Positions 40,732-49,926 are shown, counted from the stretch's first letter. The stretch is DNA of 64,000 nt from JAVVHH01 sp965199665 (GCA_965199665.1 OZ241208.1:434001-498000), one strand, 5' to 3'. The notes: generated by a model from the letters alone, not told the origin. A program made the numbers and translations.

Positions 40732-41922
40732 ATGGCGAAGGCGAAATTCGAACGCAACAAGCCGCATTGCAACATCGGCACCATTGGTCACGTGGACCAT
40801 GGCAAGACGTCGCTAACGGCCGCGATCACCAAGGTCCTGGCCAAGGCCGGCGGCGCGACGTTCACCGCATACGACCAGATCGACAAGGCTCCCGAGGAGC
40901 GCGCCCGCGGCATCACGATCTCGACCGCTCACGTCGAATATGAGACGCCGAACCGCCATTACGCCCACGTCGACTGCCCCGGCCACGCCGACTACGTGAA
41001 GAACATGATCACCGGTGCCGCGCAGATGGACGGCGCGATCCTGGTCGTGTCCGCCGCCGACGGCCCGATGCCGCAGACCCGCGAGCACATCCTGCTCGCC
41101 CGCCAGGTCGGCGTTCCCGCGCTGGTGGTGTTCCTGAACAAGGTCGACATGGTCGACGATCCCGAGCTGCTCGAGCTCGTGGAGATGGAAGTGCGCGAGC
41201 TGCTGTCGTCCTACCAGTTCCCGGGCGACGACATTCCGATCGTGCACGGTTCCGCCCTGATGGCCCTCGAGGACAAGAGCCCCGAGCTCGGCGAAGAGGC
41301 CATCAAGAAGCTGATGGCCGAAGTCGACAAGTACATCCCGCAGCCGGCTCGTGCGACCGACCGCCCGTTCCTGATGCCGATCGAAGACGTGTTCTCCATC
41401 TCCGGCCGCGGCACCGTCGTGACCGGTCGTATCGAGCGCGGCATCGTCAACGTGGGTGATGAAGTCGAGATCGTGGGCATCAAGAACACGGTCAAGACGA
41501 TCGTCACCGGCGTTGAGATGTTCCGCAAGCTGCTCGACCGCGGCGAGGCCGGCGACAACATCGGCGCGTTGCTGCGTGGCACCAAGCGTGAAGACGTCGA
41601 GCGCGGCCAGGTCCTGGCCAAGCCCGGCAGCATCACGCCGCACACGCAGTTCAAGGCCGAGGCCTACATCCTCACGAAGGAAGAGGGTGGCCGTCACACG
41701 CCGTTCTTCACCAACTACCGTCCGCAGTTCTACTTCCGCACCACGGACGTGACCGGTGTGGTCGAGCTGCCGGAAGGCACCGAGATGGTGATGCCGGGCG
41801 ACAACGTGTCGATGGCGGTGACGCTGATCGCGCCGATCGCGATGGATGACGGGCTCCGCTTCGCCATCCGCGAGGGTGGCCGGACCGTGGGCGCCGGCGT
41901 CGTCGCCAGCATCACGAAGTAA
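40732..41922 (+). CDS. tuf: elongation factor Tu
   Basis: 396 aa GTPase delivering aminoacyl-tRNA. G1 GHVDHGKTSL, G2 region RGITISTAHVEYE, G3 DCPGHADYV, G4 NKVDM are intact; domain III has GGRHTPFFTNYRPQFYFRT. GGAG lies seven bases before the ATG. A short CCCCGC-ACGA-GCGGGG hairpin (40703-40718) sits in the spacer from rpsG. Confidence 0.99.
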   Translation: MAKAKFERNKPHCNIGTIGHVDHGKTSLTAAITKVLAKAGGATFTAYDQIDKAPEERARGITISTAHVEYETPNRHYAHVDCPGHADYVKNMITGAAQMDGAILVVSAADGPMPQTREHILLARQVGVPALVVFLNKVDMVDDPELLELVEMEVRELLSSYQFPGDDIPIVHGSALMALEDKSPELGEEAIKKLMAEVDKYIPQPARATDRPFLMPIEDVFSISGRGTVVTGRIERGIVNVGDEVEIVGIKNTVKTIVTGVEMFRKLLDRGEAGDNIGALLRGTKREDVERGQVLAKPGSITPHTQFKAEAYILTKEEGGRHTPFFTNYRPQFYFRTTDVTGVVELPEGTEMVMPGDNVSMAVTLIAPIAMDDGLRFAIREGGRTVGAGVVASITK

Positions 41923-41954
41923 AGCAAGACGCAGCAGGGTTTGGGTTAGGGCTC

Positions 41955-42263
41955 ATGGACAACCAGAACATCCGCATCCGCCTGAAGGCGTATGATCACC
42001 GCGTGCTGGACAACAGCACTCGGGAGATCGTCAACACCGCGAAGCGGACGGGTGCGCGGGTCCGTGGGCCCATCCCGCTGCCGACTCACATCGAGCGTTT
42101 CACGGTGAACCGCTCTCCGCACGTCGACAAGAAGAGCCGCGAGCAGTTCGAGATCCGGACCCACCGCCGCTTGCTCGACATCGTCGAGCCGACCCCGCAG
42201 ACGGTGGACGCGCTGATGAAGCTCGACCTCGCCTCGGGCGTCGACGTCGAAATCAAGCTCTAA
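41955..42263 (+). CDS. rpsJ: 30S ribosomal protein S10
   Basis: 102 aa, first gene of the S10 group; also NusE in antitermination. Seen: RIRLKAYDHRVLDNSTREIV and GPIPLPTHIERFTVNRSPHV. No promoter-sized gap separates it from tuf (32 bases), so the str and S10 groups are probably one transcript. Confidence 0.98.
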   Translation: MDNQNIRIRLKAYDHRVLDNSTREIVNTAKRTGARVRGPIPLPTHIERFTVNRSPHVDKKSREQFEIRTHRRLLDIVEPTPQTVDALMKLDLASGVDVEIKL

Positions 42264-42274
42264 GGTCTCGTAGG

Positions 42275-43012
42275 ATGAATCCCGCCTCGAACAAACCCGT
42301 TCGCACCGGGCTGATCGCCAAGAAGCTGGGCATGACCCGGATCTTCAAGGAAGACGGCACCCACGTTCCGGTCACCGTTCTGCATCTGGACGAGGTCCAG
42401 GTAGTCGACGCGCGCACCGTGGAGCGGGATGGCTACACGGCCGTTCAGCTCGGCTGGGGCCGGGCCAAGGTCAAGAACGTCACCCAGCCGAACAAGGGTC
42501 ACTTCGCCCGCGTCAAGGTCGAGCCCAAGAAGAAGCTCGTGGAGTTCCGTGTGTCTCCCGACGCCATCCTTGAGTCCGGTCAGACACTCAGCGCTGCGCA
42601 CTTCATCGTGGGCCAGAAGGTCGACGTGTGCGGTACCAGCAAGGGCAAGGGCTTCGCCGGTGGCATGAAGCGCTGGAACTTCCGCGGCCTCGAGGCCTCC
42701 CACGGCGTCTCCGTCAGCCATCGTTCGCATGGCTCGACCGGTAACCGTCAGGACCCGGGCAAGACGTTCAAGAACAAGAAGATGGCCGGCCATCTCGGCG
42801 CCGAGCGCGTCACCACGCTTAACGTGGAGATCGCTGCGGTGGACGCCGAGCGTGGCCTGCTGATGGTTCGCGGCGCGGTGCCGGGCGCCAAGGATGGTTG
42901 GGTGACGATCCGCGACGCGATCAAGCGCAAGGCGCCGGAGGGCCTGCCGTTCCCGGCCGCCTTCGCCGGCACCGCTGCCGCCGAGACGCCGGACGCGGGA
43001 GCCGAGGCGTAA
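42275..43012 (+). CDS. rplC: 50S ribosomal protein L3
   Basis: 245 aa, early assembly protein. Starts TGLIAKKLGMTRIFKEDGTH after an N-terminal tail and contains the glycine-rich loop FAGGMKRWNFRGLEASHGV with QDPGKTFKNKKMAGHLG. The C-terminus ends with an Ala/Glu-rich tail. Confidence 0.97.
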   Translation: MNPASNKPVRTGLIAKKLGMTRIFKEDGTHVPVTVLHLDEVQVVDARTVERDGYTAVQLGWGRAKVKNVTQPNKGHFARVKVEPKKKLVEFRVSPDAILESGQTLSAAHFIVGQKVDVCGTSKGKGFAGGMKRWNFRGLEASHGVSVSHRSHGSTGNRQDPGKTFKNKKMAGHLGAERVTTLNVEIAAVDAERGLLMVRGAVPGAKDGWVTIRDAIKRKAPEGLPFPAAFAGTAAAETPDAGAEA

Positions 43013-43014
43013 TC

Positions 43015-43653
43015 ATGCAGATCGACATCAAGACCCTCGATGGCGGCGCGGCCGGTTCGGCCGAGCTGCCGGATGCGCTGTTCGGCGCCGCCGTGCGGCC
43101 CGACATCATCGCCCGTGTCATTCAGTGGCAGCTCATGAAGCGCCGCGCCGGCACGCACAAGGTCAAGGGCATGGGCGAGGTCTCCGGGACCACCAAGAAG
43201 CCCTACAAACAGAAGGGCACCGGCAACGCGCGTCAGGGAAGCCTGCGCGCGCCGCAGTTCCGCACCGGCGGCGCCGTGCACGGCCCGGTCGTCCGCGACC
43301 ACGGCTTCGACCTGCCCAAGAAGGTGCGTCGGCTCGGCTTGATCTCGGCGCTGTCGATGAAGCAGTCCGAGGGCAAGCTGGTCGTGCTCGACACCGTCGG
43401 TGGCGGCAACGGCAAGACCAAGGAATTCGCGGCCAAGCTGAAGCAATTCGGCTGGACCAGCGCCCTGTTCGTCGATCACACGGTCGATGAGGGCTTCAGC
43501 CGTGCCGCCCGCAACGTGATCGGCATGGACGTGCTGCCCACGGTCGGCGCCAACGTCTACGACATCCTGCGGCACGATATCCTGGTCGTCACGACGGCCG
43601 GTCTCGAGGGTCTGAAGCAGCGGCTCACGCCGGGCGAAGGAGCCGCGGCATGA
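43015..43653 (+). CDS. rplD: 50S ribosomal protein L4
   Basis: 212 aa. Carries the exit-tunnel loop region KPYKQKGTGNARQGSLRAPQ, where macrolide-resistance changes occur. In E. coli L4 represses the S10 operon. ATG two bases after the rplC stop; its own stop overlaps rplW (ATGA). Confidence 0.97.
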   Translation: MQIDIKTLDGGAAGSAELPDALFGAAVRPDIIARVIQWQLMKRRAGTHKVKGMGEVSGTTKKPYKQKGTGNARQGSLRAPQFRTGGAVHGPVVRDHGFDLPKKVRRLGLISALSMKQSEGKLVVLDTVGGGNGKTKEFAAKLKQFGWTSALFVDHTVDEGFSRAARNVIGMDVLPTVGANVYDILRHDILVVTTAGLEGLKQRLTPGEGAAA

Positions 43654-43991
43654 GCACGCGTCAAGTCCTGGCGGGTCGCAAGCGCGCCGCCACCATGTCG
43701 CGCGAGCGCATGTTCGAAGTCGTCCGTAGCCCGGTGATCACCGAGAAGGCGACCATGATGACCGAGCGCAACCAGGTTGCGTTCCGCGTCGCCATCGACG
43801 CTACCAAGTTCGAGATCAAGGCAGCCGTCGAAGGCCTGTTCGGCGTCTCGGTCGTCGGCGTCAACACGCTGGTGCAGAAGGGCAAGGTCAAGCGTTTCCG
43901 CGGCCGGCCGGGCGTCCGTTCCGACGTGAAGAAGGCGTATGTGCAGCTGGCCGACGGACAGTCGATCGACATGTCCACCGGCCTGGCCTGA
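43650..43991 (+). CDS. rplW: 50S ribosomal protein L23
   Basis: 113 aa exit-tunnel protein and docking site for SRP and trigger factor. Core starts MFEVVRSPVITEKATMMTER. ATG 43650 kept because AAGGAG lies eight bases upstream and it overlaps the rplD stop; an internal ATG at 43695 would give a 98-aa form closer to the usual length. Confidence 0.95.
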   Translation: MSTRQVLAGRKRAATMSRERMFEVVRSPVITEKATMMTERNQVAFRVAIDATKFEIKAAVEGLFGVSVVGVNTLVQKGKVKRFRGRPGVRSDVKKAYVQLADGQSIDMSTGLA

Positions 43992-44016
43992 TCAAGCGGG
44001 CCTGAGGAAGTAGCGT

Positions 44017-44850
44017 ATGGCACTCAAGCAATTCAATCCGGTCACCCCGAGCCTTCGCGGCACGGTGCTGATCGACCGCCGCGAGCTCTGGAAGGGCAAG
44101 CCGGTCAAGACGCTGACCGAGGGCAAGCATCGGACCGGCGGTCGCAACAACCACGGCCGGACGACCTCCTTCTTCCGTGGCGGCGGGCACAAGCAGTCCT
44201 ACCGCTTCGTCGACTTCAAGCGCCGTAAGTTCGACACGGCGGCGTCGGTCGAACGGATCGAGTATGACCCGAACCGTTCCGCCTTCATCGCGCTGGTGAA
44301 GTACGACGATGGCGAGCTGAGCTACATCCTGGCGCCGCAGCGCCTCAAGGCGGGCGACAAGGTCGTTGCCGGCTCCAAGGTCGACATCAAGCCCGGCAAT
44401 GCGATGCCGCTCTCCGCGATGCCGGTCGGCACCATCGTGCACAACGTCGAGTTGAAGATCGGCGGGGGCGGCAAGATGGCTCGTGCGGCCGGCACCTATG
44501 CCCAGCTCGTGGGCAAGGATAGCGGCTACGCGCAGATCAAGCTGCAGTCGGGCGAGCTCCGTATGGTGCGTGCCGAGTGCATGGCCTCCGTCGGCGCGGT
44601 CAGCAACCCGGACCGGCAGAACGAGAAGCTTGGCAAGGCCGGGCGCGCCCGCTGGATGGGCCGACGTCCGCACAACCGCGGCGTCGTCATGAACCCGGTC
44701 GACCATCCGCACGGCGGCGGCGAGGGCCGCACCTCCGGTGGCCGTCACCCGGTCACCCCGTGGGGCAAGCCGACCAAGGGCTACAAGACGCGGACGAACA
44801 AGCGGACTGCGGGCCTGATCATCCGCCGGCGTCCGAAGGGGAAGCACTGA
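44017..44850 (+). CDS. rplB: 50S ribosomal protein L2
   Basis: 277 aa, peptidyl-transferase-centre protein. Seen: RNNHGRTTSFFRGGGHKQSY, and the C-terminal GVVMNPVDHPHGGGEGR containing the conserved functional His. Confidence 0.98.
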   Translation: MALKQFNPVTPSLRGTVLIDRRELWKGKPVKTLTEGKHRTGGRNNHGRTTSFFRGGGHKQSYRFVDFKRRKFDTAASVERIEYDPNRSAFIALVKYDDGELSYILAPQRLKAGDKVVAGSKVDIKPGNAMPLSAMPVGTIVHNVELKIGGGGKMARAAGTYAQLVGKDSGYAQIKLQSGELRMVRAECMASVGAVSNPDRQNEKLGKAGRARWMGRRPHNRGVVMNPVDHPHGGGEGRTSGGRHPVTPWGKPTKGYKTRTNKRTAGLIIRRRPKGKH

Positions 44851-44851
44851 T

Positions 44852-45130
44852 ATGGCGCGTTCCGTATGGAAGGGCCCGTTCGTGGACGGGTACCTGCTCA
44901 ACAAGGCCGAGGCCTCGCGCAATTCCGGCCGCAACGAGATCATCAAGATCTGGTCGCGCCGCTCGACCATTCTGCCGCAATTCGTCGGCCTCACCTTCGG
45001 CGTCTATAACGGGCACAAGTTCCTGCCCGTGCAGGTGAACGAGAACATGGTCGGCCACAAGTTCGGCGAGTTCTCGCCGACGCGGACCTTCACCGGCCAC
45101 ACGGCCGACAAGAAGTCGCGGAGGGGCTGA
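44852..45130 (+). CDS. rpsS: 30S ribosomal protein S19
   Basis: 92 aa 30S head protein. MARSVWKGPFVDGYLLNK and HKFGEFSPTRTFTGHTADKK are diagnostic. One base after rplB. Confidence 0.98.
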   Translation: MARSVWKGPFVDGYLLNKAEASRNSGRNEIIKIWSRRSTILPQFVGLTFGVYNGHKFLPVQVNENMVGHKFGEFSPTRTFTGHTADKKSRRG

Positions 45131-45131
45131 G

Positions 45132-45542
45132 ATGAGCAAGCCGAAGCATCCTCGCACTCTCGAGGAAACCGAAGCGATGGCGGTGCTGCGCAACGTGCGC
45201 ATCAGCCCGCAGAAGCTGAACGTGGTCGCCGGGCTGATCCGCAACATGCCGGCCAGCAAGGCGGTAGCGACGCTGACGTTCAGCAAGCGCCGCATTGCTC
45301 ATCAGGTTCGCAAGACGCTGGAAAGCGCGATCGCCAACGCCGAGAACAACCATCAGCTCGACGTCGACCGGCTGGTCGTCAGCCGGGCCGAGGTCGGCAA
45401 GTCGATCGTCATGCGGCGCTTCCACGCCCGTGGGCGCGGCCGCGCATCGCGGATCGAGAAGTGGTTCAGCCATTTGCGCATCGTCGTCGCCGAGCAGGCG
45501 CAGGCGACCGAAGACAATCGCTCTGATAATAAGGCGGCGTAA
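45132..45542 (+). CDS. rplV: 50S ribosomal protein L22
   Basis: 136 aa tunnel protein. Seen: RISPQKLNVVAGLIRNMPAS and the tunnel hairpin RRFHARGRGRASRIEKWFSH. One base after rpsS. Confidence 0.97.
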   Translation: MSKPKHPRTLEETEAMAVLRNVRISPQKLNVVAGLIRNMPASKAVATLTFSKRRIAHQVRKTLESAIANAENNHQLDVDRLVVSRAEVGKSIVMRRFHARGRGRASRIEKWFSHLRIVVAEQAQATEDNRSDNKAA

Positions 45543-45545
45543 GAC

Positions 45546-46223
45546 ATGGGTCACAAAGTCAATCCCATCGGCCTCCGCCTGGGCATCAATCGCACCTGGG
45601 ACAGCCGCTGGTTCGCCGGCCGGGACTACTCCAAGCTGCTGTTGGACGATATCCGGCTGCGGGAGCACCTGCGCAAGAAGCTGTCCGGCGCGGGCGTCTC
45701 CCGCGTCGTGATCGAGCGTCCGGCCAAGAAGCCTCGCGTGACGATCTACGCGGCCCGTCCCGGCGTGGTGATCGGCAAGAAAGGCCAGGACATCGAGGTC
45801 CTCCGCAAGGATCTCGCCAAGATGGCCAAGGCCGAGGTCAGCCTCAACATTGTCGAGATCCGTAAGCCGGAAATCGACGCGACGCTGGTCGCCGAGAACA
45901 TCGCGCAGCAGCTCGAGCGCCGGGTCGCGTTCCGCCGCGCCATGAAGCGAGCGGTCCAGTCGGCGATGCGTTTGGGTGCACAGGGCATCCGGATCAACTG
46001 CTCCGGCCGTCTCGGCGGGGCCGAGATCGCCCGTGTCGAGTGGTATCGCGAGGGGCGTGTCCCGTTGCACACGCTGCGGGCCGACATCGATTTCGGGATC
46101 GCCACGGCCAAGACGACCTATGGCACGTGCGGTGTGAAGGTGTGGATCTTCAAGGGCGAGATCCTGGCCCATGATCCGCTGGCGCAGGACCGGCGCGCGG
46201 CCGAACAGGCGCCGCAGCGCTAA
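45546..46223 (+). CDS. rpsC: 30S ribosomal protein S3
   Basis: 225 aa mRNA-entry protein. Starts MGHKVNPIGLRLGINRTWDS; KH-domain loop PGVVIGKKGQDIE; C-terminal SGRLGGAEIARVEWYREGRV. Confidence 0.98.
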   Translation: MGHKVNPIGLRLGINRTWDSRWFAGRDYSKLLLDDIRLREHLRKKLSGAGVSRVVIERPAKKPRVTIYAARPGVVIGKKGQDIEVLRKDLAKMAKAEVSLNIVEIRKPEIDATLVAENIAQQLERRVAFRRAMKRAVQSAMRLGAQGIRINCSGRLGGAEIARVEWYREGRVPLHTLRADIDFGIATAKTTYGTCGVKVWIFKGEILAHDPLAQDRRAAEQAPQR

Positions 46224-46238
46224 GAAGGATAGAGGACC

Positions 46239-46658
46239 ATGCTTTCTCCGAAGCGGACCAAGTACCGCAAGGCCCACAAGGGCCGCATCCACGGCCTGGC
46301 GAAGGGCGGCACCAATCTCGATTTCGGCGCGTTCGGCCTGAAGGCGCTCGAGCCCGAGCGGGTCACGGCGCGCCAGATCGAGGCGGCTCGACGCGCGATC
46401 ACGCGCTCGATGCGCCGCGCCGGGCGGGTGTGGATCCGTATCTATCCGGACGTGCCGGTGTCGACCAAGCCGGCCGAGGTCCGCATGGGCTCCGGCAAGG
46501 GGTCGCCGGAGTTCTGGGTGTGCCGGGTCAAGCCGGGCCGCATCATGTTCGAGATCGACGGCGTGGCGCCGGAGTTGGCGCGCGAGGCGTTGTCGCTCGG
46601 CGCGGCCAAGTTGCCGATCCGGACCAAGTTCGTGACCCGCATCGGGGACGGCGCATGA
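46239..46658 (+). CDS. rplP: 50S ribosomal protein L16
   Basis: 139 aa A-site region protein. MLSPKRTKYRKAHKGRIHG and GSGKGSPEFWVCRVKPGRIM are typical. Overlaps rpmC by four bases. Confidence 0.98.
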   Translation: MLSPKRTKYRKAHKGRIHGLAKGGTNLDFGAFGLKALEPERVTARQIEAARRAITRSMRRAGRVWIRIYPDVPVSTKPAEVRMGSGKGSPEFWVCRVKPGRIMFEIDGVAPELAREALSLGAAKLPIRTKFVTRIGDGA

Positions 46659-46861
46659 CCAAGCCTGCCGACATCCGCGCCAAGGGCGCCGACAGCCTGC
46701 CGCAGAACCTCCTGGATTTGCGCAAGGAGCAGTTCAACCTGCGTTTCCAGCGGGCCACCGGCCAGCTCGAGGGCGTGGGCCGAGTGCGCGAGGTCCGTCG
46801 TGACATCGCGCGTGTGAAGACCATTATGGCTGAGCAGAAGCGCTCGGCCCCGACGAAGTAA
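46655..46861 (+). CDS. rpmC: 50S ribosomal protein L29
   Basis: 68 aa two-helix protein near the tunnel exit. LLDLRKEQFNLRFQRATGQL and RRDIARVKTIMAEQ identify it. ATG at 46655 overlaps the rplP stop (ATGA). Confidence 0.96.
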   Translation: MTKPADIRAKGADSLPQNLLDLRKEQFNLRFQRATGQLEGVGRVREVRRDIARVKTIMAEQKRSAPTK

Positions 46862-46874
46862 GGGAGTTCGGACG

Positions 46875-47336
46875 ATGCCGAGGCGCGTCCTCACGGGGCG
46901 GGTGACCAGCGACAAGATGGACAAGACGATCACCGTCTTGGTCGAACGTCGCATCATGCACCCCCTCTACAAGAAGTTCATCCGCCGCTCGAAGAAGTAT
47001 GCGGCGCACGACGACACCAACACCTGCACCGACGGCGATCTGGTGCGGATCGAGGAATGCCGCCCGATCAGCAAGCGGAAGTCATGGCTGCTGATCGAGC
47101 GCAACGGCATTCCGGTGCCGCGCCCGCGTGGCTTCACTGCGCCTGCGGTGCTGGACGAGACCGGCGCGGCGCTGGTGGACGAGACGACCGGCGAGGTCGT
47201 GCGGGAAGAGACGCACGCGGTGAAGGTCGACGAACACGGCGAAGCGGTGTTGGACGAGAGCGGCAAGCCCATCGAGCTGGCCGAGATCGTGCCGGACGCC
47301 GATGCCGCCGCCGATCCCGACCATCCGCCGGCCTGA
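46875..47336 (+). CDS. rpsQ: 30S ribosomal protein S17 with acidic repeat tail
   Basis: 153 aa, about twice the usual S17 length of 80-90. Residues 1-80 are a normal S17 (LTGRVTSDKMDKTITVLVER, HPLYKKFIRRSKKYAAHD, ECRPISKRKSWLLIER). From about residue 85 there is an acidic tail with four imperfect units of the form hydrophobic-D-E-x-x-G-x-x-hydrophobic: VLDETGAAL, LVDETTGEVV, KVDEHGEAV, VLDESGKPI, ending DADAAADPDHPPA. The reading frame is continuous and the next gene starts 13 bases after the stop, so this is a true extension and not a missed gene. Function of the tail unknown. Confidence 0.95.
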   Translation: MPRRVLTGRVTSDKMDKTITVLVERRIMHPLYKKFIRRSKKYAAHDDTNTCTDGDLVRIEECRPISKRKSWLLIERNGIPVPRPRGFTAPAVLDETGAALVDETTGEVVREETHAVKVDEHGEAVLDESGKPIELAEIVPDADAAADPDHPPA

Positions 47337-47349
47337 GGAGAACTGAACC

Positions 47350-47718
47350 GTGATCCAGGTCGAGTCTAATCTCGAAGTCGCCGACAATTCCGGCGCCCGC
47401 CGCGTCCAGTGCATCAAGGTGCTCGGCGGCAGCAAGCGCAAGACCGCGTCCGTGGGCGACGTGATCGTCGTGTCGATCAAGGAAGCCATTCCGCGCGGCA
47501 AGGTGAAGAAGGGCGACGTGCACCAGGCGGTGATCGTGCGCACCTCGTTCCCGGTGCGGCGCACCGACGGGTCGGCGATCCGCTTCGACCGCAATGCGGC
47601 TGTGCTGATCAACAAGCAGCAGGAGCCGATCGGCACCCGCATCTTCGGCCCGGTGGTGCGCGAGCTCCGCGGCAAGAAGTTCATGAAGATCATCTCGCTG
47701 GCGCCGGAGGTCCTGTAA
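47350..47718 (+). CDS. rplN: 50S ribosomal protein L14
   Basis: 122 aa, first gene of the spc group. MIQVESNLEVADNSGARRVQ and GSAIRFDRNAAVLINKQQEP are diagnostic. Ends TAATG, overlapping rplX by one base. Confidence 0.98.
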   Translation: MIQVESNLEVADNSGARRVQCIKVLGGSKRKTASVGDVIVVSIKEAIPRGKVKKGDVHQAVIVRTSFPVRRTDGSAIRFDRNAAVLINKQQEPIGTRIFGPVVRELRGKKFMKIISLAPEVL

Positions 47719-48038
47719 TGGCCGCGCGCATTCGCAAGGGCGACCGGGTGATGGTCATCACCGGCGCCGACAAGGGCAAGCGGGGCGAAGTGCTGACCGT
47801 CATGCCCAAGGCCGAGCGGGCCGTCGTGCAGGGCGTCAACATTGCCAAGCGGCACACCAAGCCGTCCGGCATGGGTCAGCCCGGCGGGATCGTCGAGAAG
47901 GAGGCCACCATCCACCTCTCGAACATCGCGCTGCTCGACCCGAAGACGGACAAGCCGACCAAGGTCGGCTTCCGCGTGCTGGACGATGGTCGCAAGGTGC
48001 GCGTGAACCGCGCCACCGGCGACGTGATCGAGGGTTGA
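47718..48038 (+). CDS. rplX: 50S ribosomal protein L24
   Basis: 106 aa assembly initiator with a KOW motif (RKGDRVMVITGADKGKRGEV). ATG overlaps the rplN stop. Confidence 0.97.
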   Translation: MAARIRKGDRVMVITGADKGKRGEVLTVMPKAERAVVQGVNIAKRHTKPSGMGQPGGIVEKEATIHLSNIALLDPKTDKPTKVGFRVLDDGRKVRVNRATGDVIEG

Positions 48039-48042
48039 GGTC

Positions 48043-48603
48043 ATGAGCGAGACGAAAGAGCTGCCGCGCATGCAGCAGCGCTACCGCGACGAGATCCGCG
48101 GCAAGCTGCGCGAGCAATTCAACTACAGCAACGTTATGCAGGTGCCCAAGCTCGAGAAGATCGTGCTGAATATGGGCGTCGGCGAGGCGGCGGGCGACCA
48201 GAAGAAGCTGGATGCGGCCGTGGCCGAACTCACGTTGATCGCGGGCCAGAAGCCGGTGAAGACGGTGGCCAAGAAGGCGATCGCTGGATTCAAGATCCGC
48301 GAAGGCTTGGCGATCGGCTGCAAGGTGACGCTGCGTCAGTCCCGGATGTATGAGTTCCTCGATCGCCTGGTGACGATCGCGCTGCCTCGCGTCCGCGACT
48401 TCCGCGGTATCCCGAACGGGAAGGGCTTCGACGGCCGCGGCAATTTCGCCATGGGCGTGCGCGAGCAGATCATCTTCCCCGAGATCGAATACGACAAGGT
48501 CACGGACGTTCGCGGGATGGACATCATCTTCGTGACGACGGCCAAGACGAACGACGAGGCCAAAGCGTTGCTCAAGGCTTTCGACGTTCCCTTCGCCGCC
48601 TGA
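48043..48603 (+). CDS. rplE: 50S ribosomal protein L5
   Basis: 186 aa central-protuberance protein binding 5S rRNA. Seen: VPKLEKIVLNMGVGEA and GRGNFAMGVREQIIFPEIEY. A GCCGGGG-CGCGT-CCCCGGC hairpin (48621-48639) lies in the spacer before rpsN. Confidence 0.98.
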   Translation: MSETKELPRMQQRYRDEIRGKLREQFNYSNVMQVPKLEKIVLNMGVGEAAGDQKKLDAAVAELTLIAGQKPVKTVAKKAIAGFKIREGLAIGCKVTLRQSRMYEFLDRLVTIALPRVRDFRGIPNGKGFDGRGNFAMGVREQIIFPEIEYDKVTDVRGMDIIFVTTAKTNDEAKALLKAFDVPFAA

Positions 48604-48660
48604 GATTCAATCGGAAAACCGCCGGGGCGCGTCCCCGGCAGGTTCCAAGGAGTAGAGTGT

Positions 48661-48966
48661 ATGGCCAAGACATCGTCCGTGAACCGCAACGAGAAGCGGC
48701 AGCATATGGCGACGCGCGACAAGTCCAAGCGTGCGGAGCTGAAGGCGCAGGTCATGGACCGCAGCGCCCCCGTCGAGGATCGGTTCGAGGCGACGTTGAA
48801 GCTGGCGCAGCTGCCGCGCAACGGTGCTGCCGTCCGCGTCCGTCTGCGTTGCGCCCTGACCGGCCGCGCCCGCGGCAATTATCGCAAGTTCAAGCTGTCG
48901 CGGAACATGTTGCGGCAACTGGCCAGTTCCGGCCAGCTTCCCGGCATGGTCAAGGCGAGCTGGTAA
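48661..48966 (+). CDS. rpsN: 30S ribosomal protein S14, zinc-free type
   Basis: 101 aa, the long form without CxxC zinc motifs (RLRCALTGRARGNYRKFKLS). AAGGAG lies about ten bases before the ATG. Confidence 0.97.
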   Translation: MAKTSSVNRNEKRQHMATRDKSKRAELKAQVMDRSAPVEDRFEATLKLAQLPRNGAAVRVRLRCALTGRARGNYRKFKLSRNMLRQLASSGQLPGMVKASW

Positions 48967-48978
48967 GGAGCCCCGCCA

Positions 48979-49377
48979 ATGTCGATGACCGACGGGCTGG
49001 GTGACATGATCACCCGTATCCGCAACGCGCAGCGCAGCCGGCACACCAGCTGCGTTGCCCCGGCCAGCAAGCTCCGCGCCAACGCGTTGGAAGCGCTCAA
49101 GCGCGAGGGCTACATTCGTGGCTACACGGCCGAGGCCGTGCGACCCGGCGTGAACCAGCTCCGCATCGAGCTGAAATACAATGAGGGCGAGCCGGTGATC
49201 AAAGAGATCACCCGCGTCAGCAAGCCCGGCCGCCGCGTCTACTCGGCGATCGCCGACCTGCCGCGCGTCTATGCCGGGCTCGGCGTCTCGATTTTGTCGA
49301 CCCCGCGGGGCGTGCTCTCCGACGGCGAGGCCCGTGCGGCCAATGTCGGCGGCGAAGTTCTGTTCCGGGTATTCTAG
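48979..49377 (+). CDS. rpsH: 30S ribosomal protein S8
   Basis: 132 aa. DGLGDMITRIRNAQRSRH and ILSTPRGVLSDGEARAANVG are typical. In E. coli S8 represses the spc operon by binding near rplE. Confidence 0.98.
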   Translation: MSMTDGLGDMITRIRNAQRSRHTSCVAPASKLRANALEALKREGYIRGYTAEAVRPGVNQLRIELKYNEGEPVIKEITRVSKPGRRVYSAIADLPRVYAGLGVSILSTPRGVLSDGEARAANVGGEVLFRVF

Positions 49378-49391
49378 GCGAGGAGGGCAGC

Positions 49392-49925
49392 ATGTCACGC
49401 GTAGGCAAGTATCCCGTCGCCGTACCGGCGGGCGTTTCGGTCGAGATCATCAACGGCATCCTGTCCACCAAGGGCAAGCTGGGTACGCTTAGCCTGCCCT
49501 TGTCGGACAACGTCGAGGTCAAGTCGGAAGACAACCAGGTCTCCGTTGCGCCGCGGCGCAACGATGCGCCATCCCGCATGATGTGGGGCACCACGCGCGC
49601 GCTGGTCGCAAGCATGGTCAAGGGCGTGTCGGAAGGCTTCACCAAGACCATGGAGATCCAGGGCACCGGCTTCCGCGCCGCGGTGCAAGGCAAGAACCTG
49701 GTCATCAACCTGGGTTTCTCGCACGACGTGGTCTATCCGGTGCCCGAGGGCATCACGATCACGACCCCGCGCCCCACCGCGATCACTGTCGCCGGGACGG
49801 ATAAGCGCCAGGTGGGCCAGGTGGCCGCCGAGATCCGCTCGTTCCGTCCGCCGGAGCCCTACAAGGGCAAGGGCGTGCGCTACGACAACGAACAGATCCG
49901 GCGCAAGGAAGGCAAGAAGAAGTAA
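49392..49925 (+). CDS. rplF: 50S ribosomal protein L6
   Basis: 177 aa. MSRVGKYPVAVPAGVSVEII and the C-terminal RSFRPPEPYKGKGVRYDNEQ identify it. Confidence 0.98.
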   Translation: MSRVGKYPVAVPAGVSVEIINGILSTKGKLGTLSLPLSDNVEVKSEDNQVSVAPRRNDAPSRMMWGTTRALVASMVKGVSEGFTKTMEIQGTGFRAAVQGKNLVINLGFSHDVVYPVPEGITITTPRPTAITVAGTDKRQVGQVAAEIRSFRPPEPYKGKGVRYDNEQIRRKEGKKK

Positions 49926-49926
49926 G

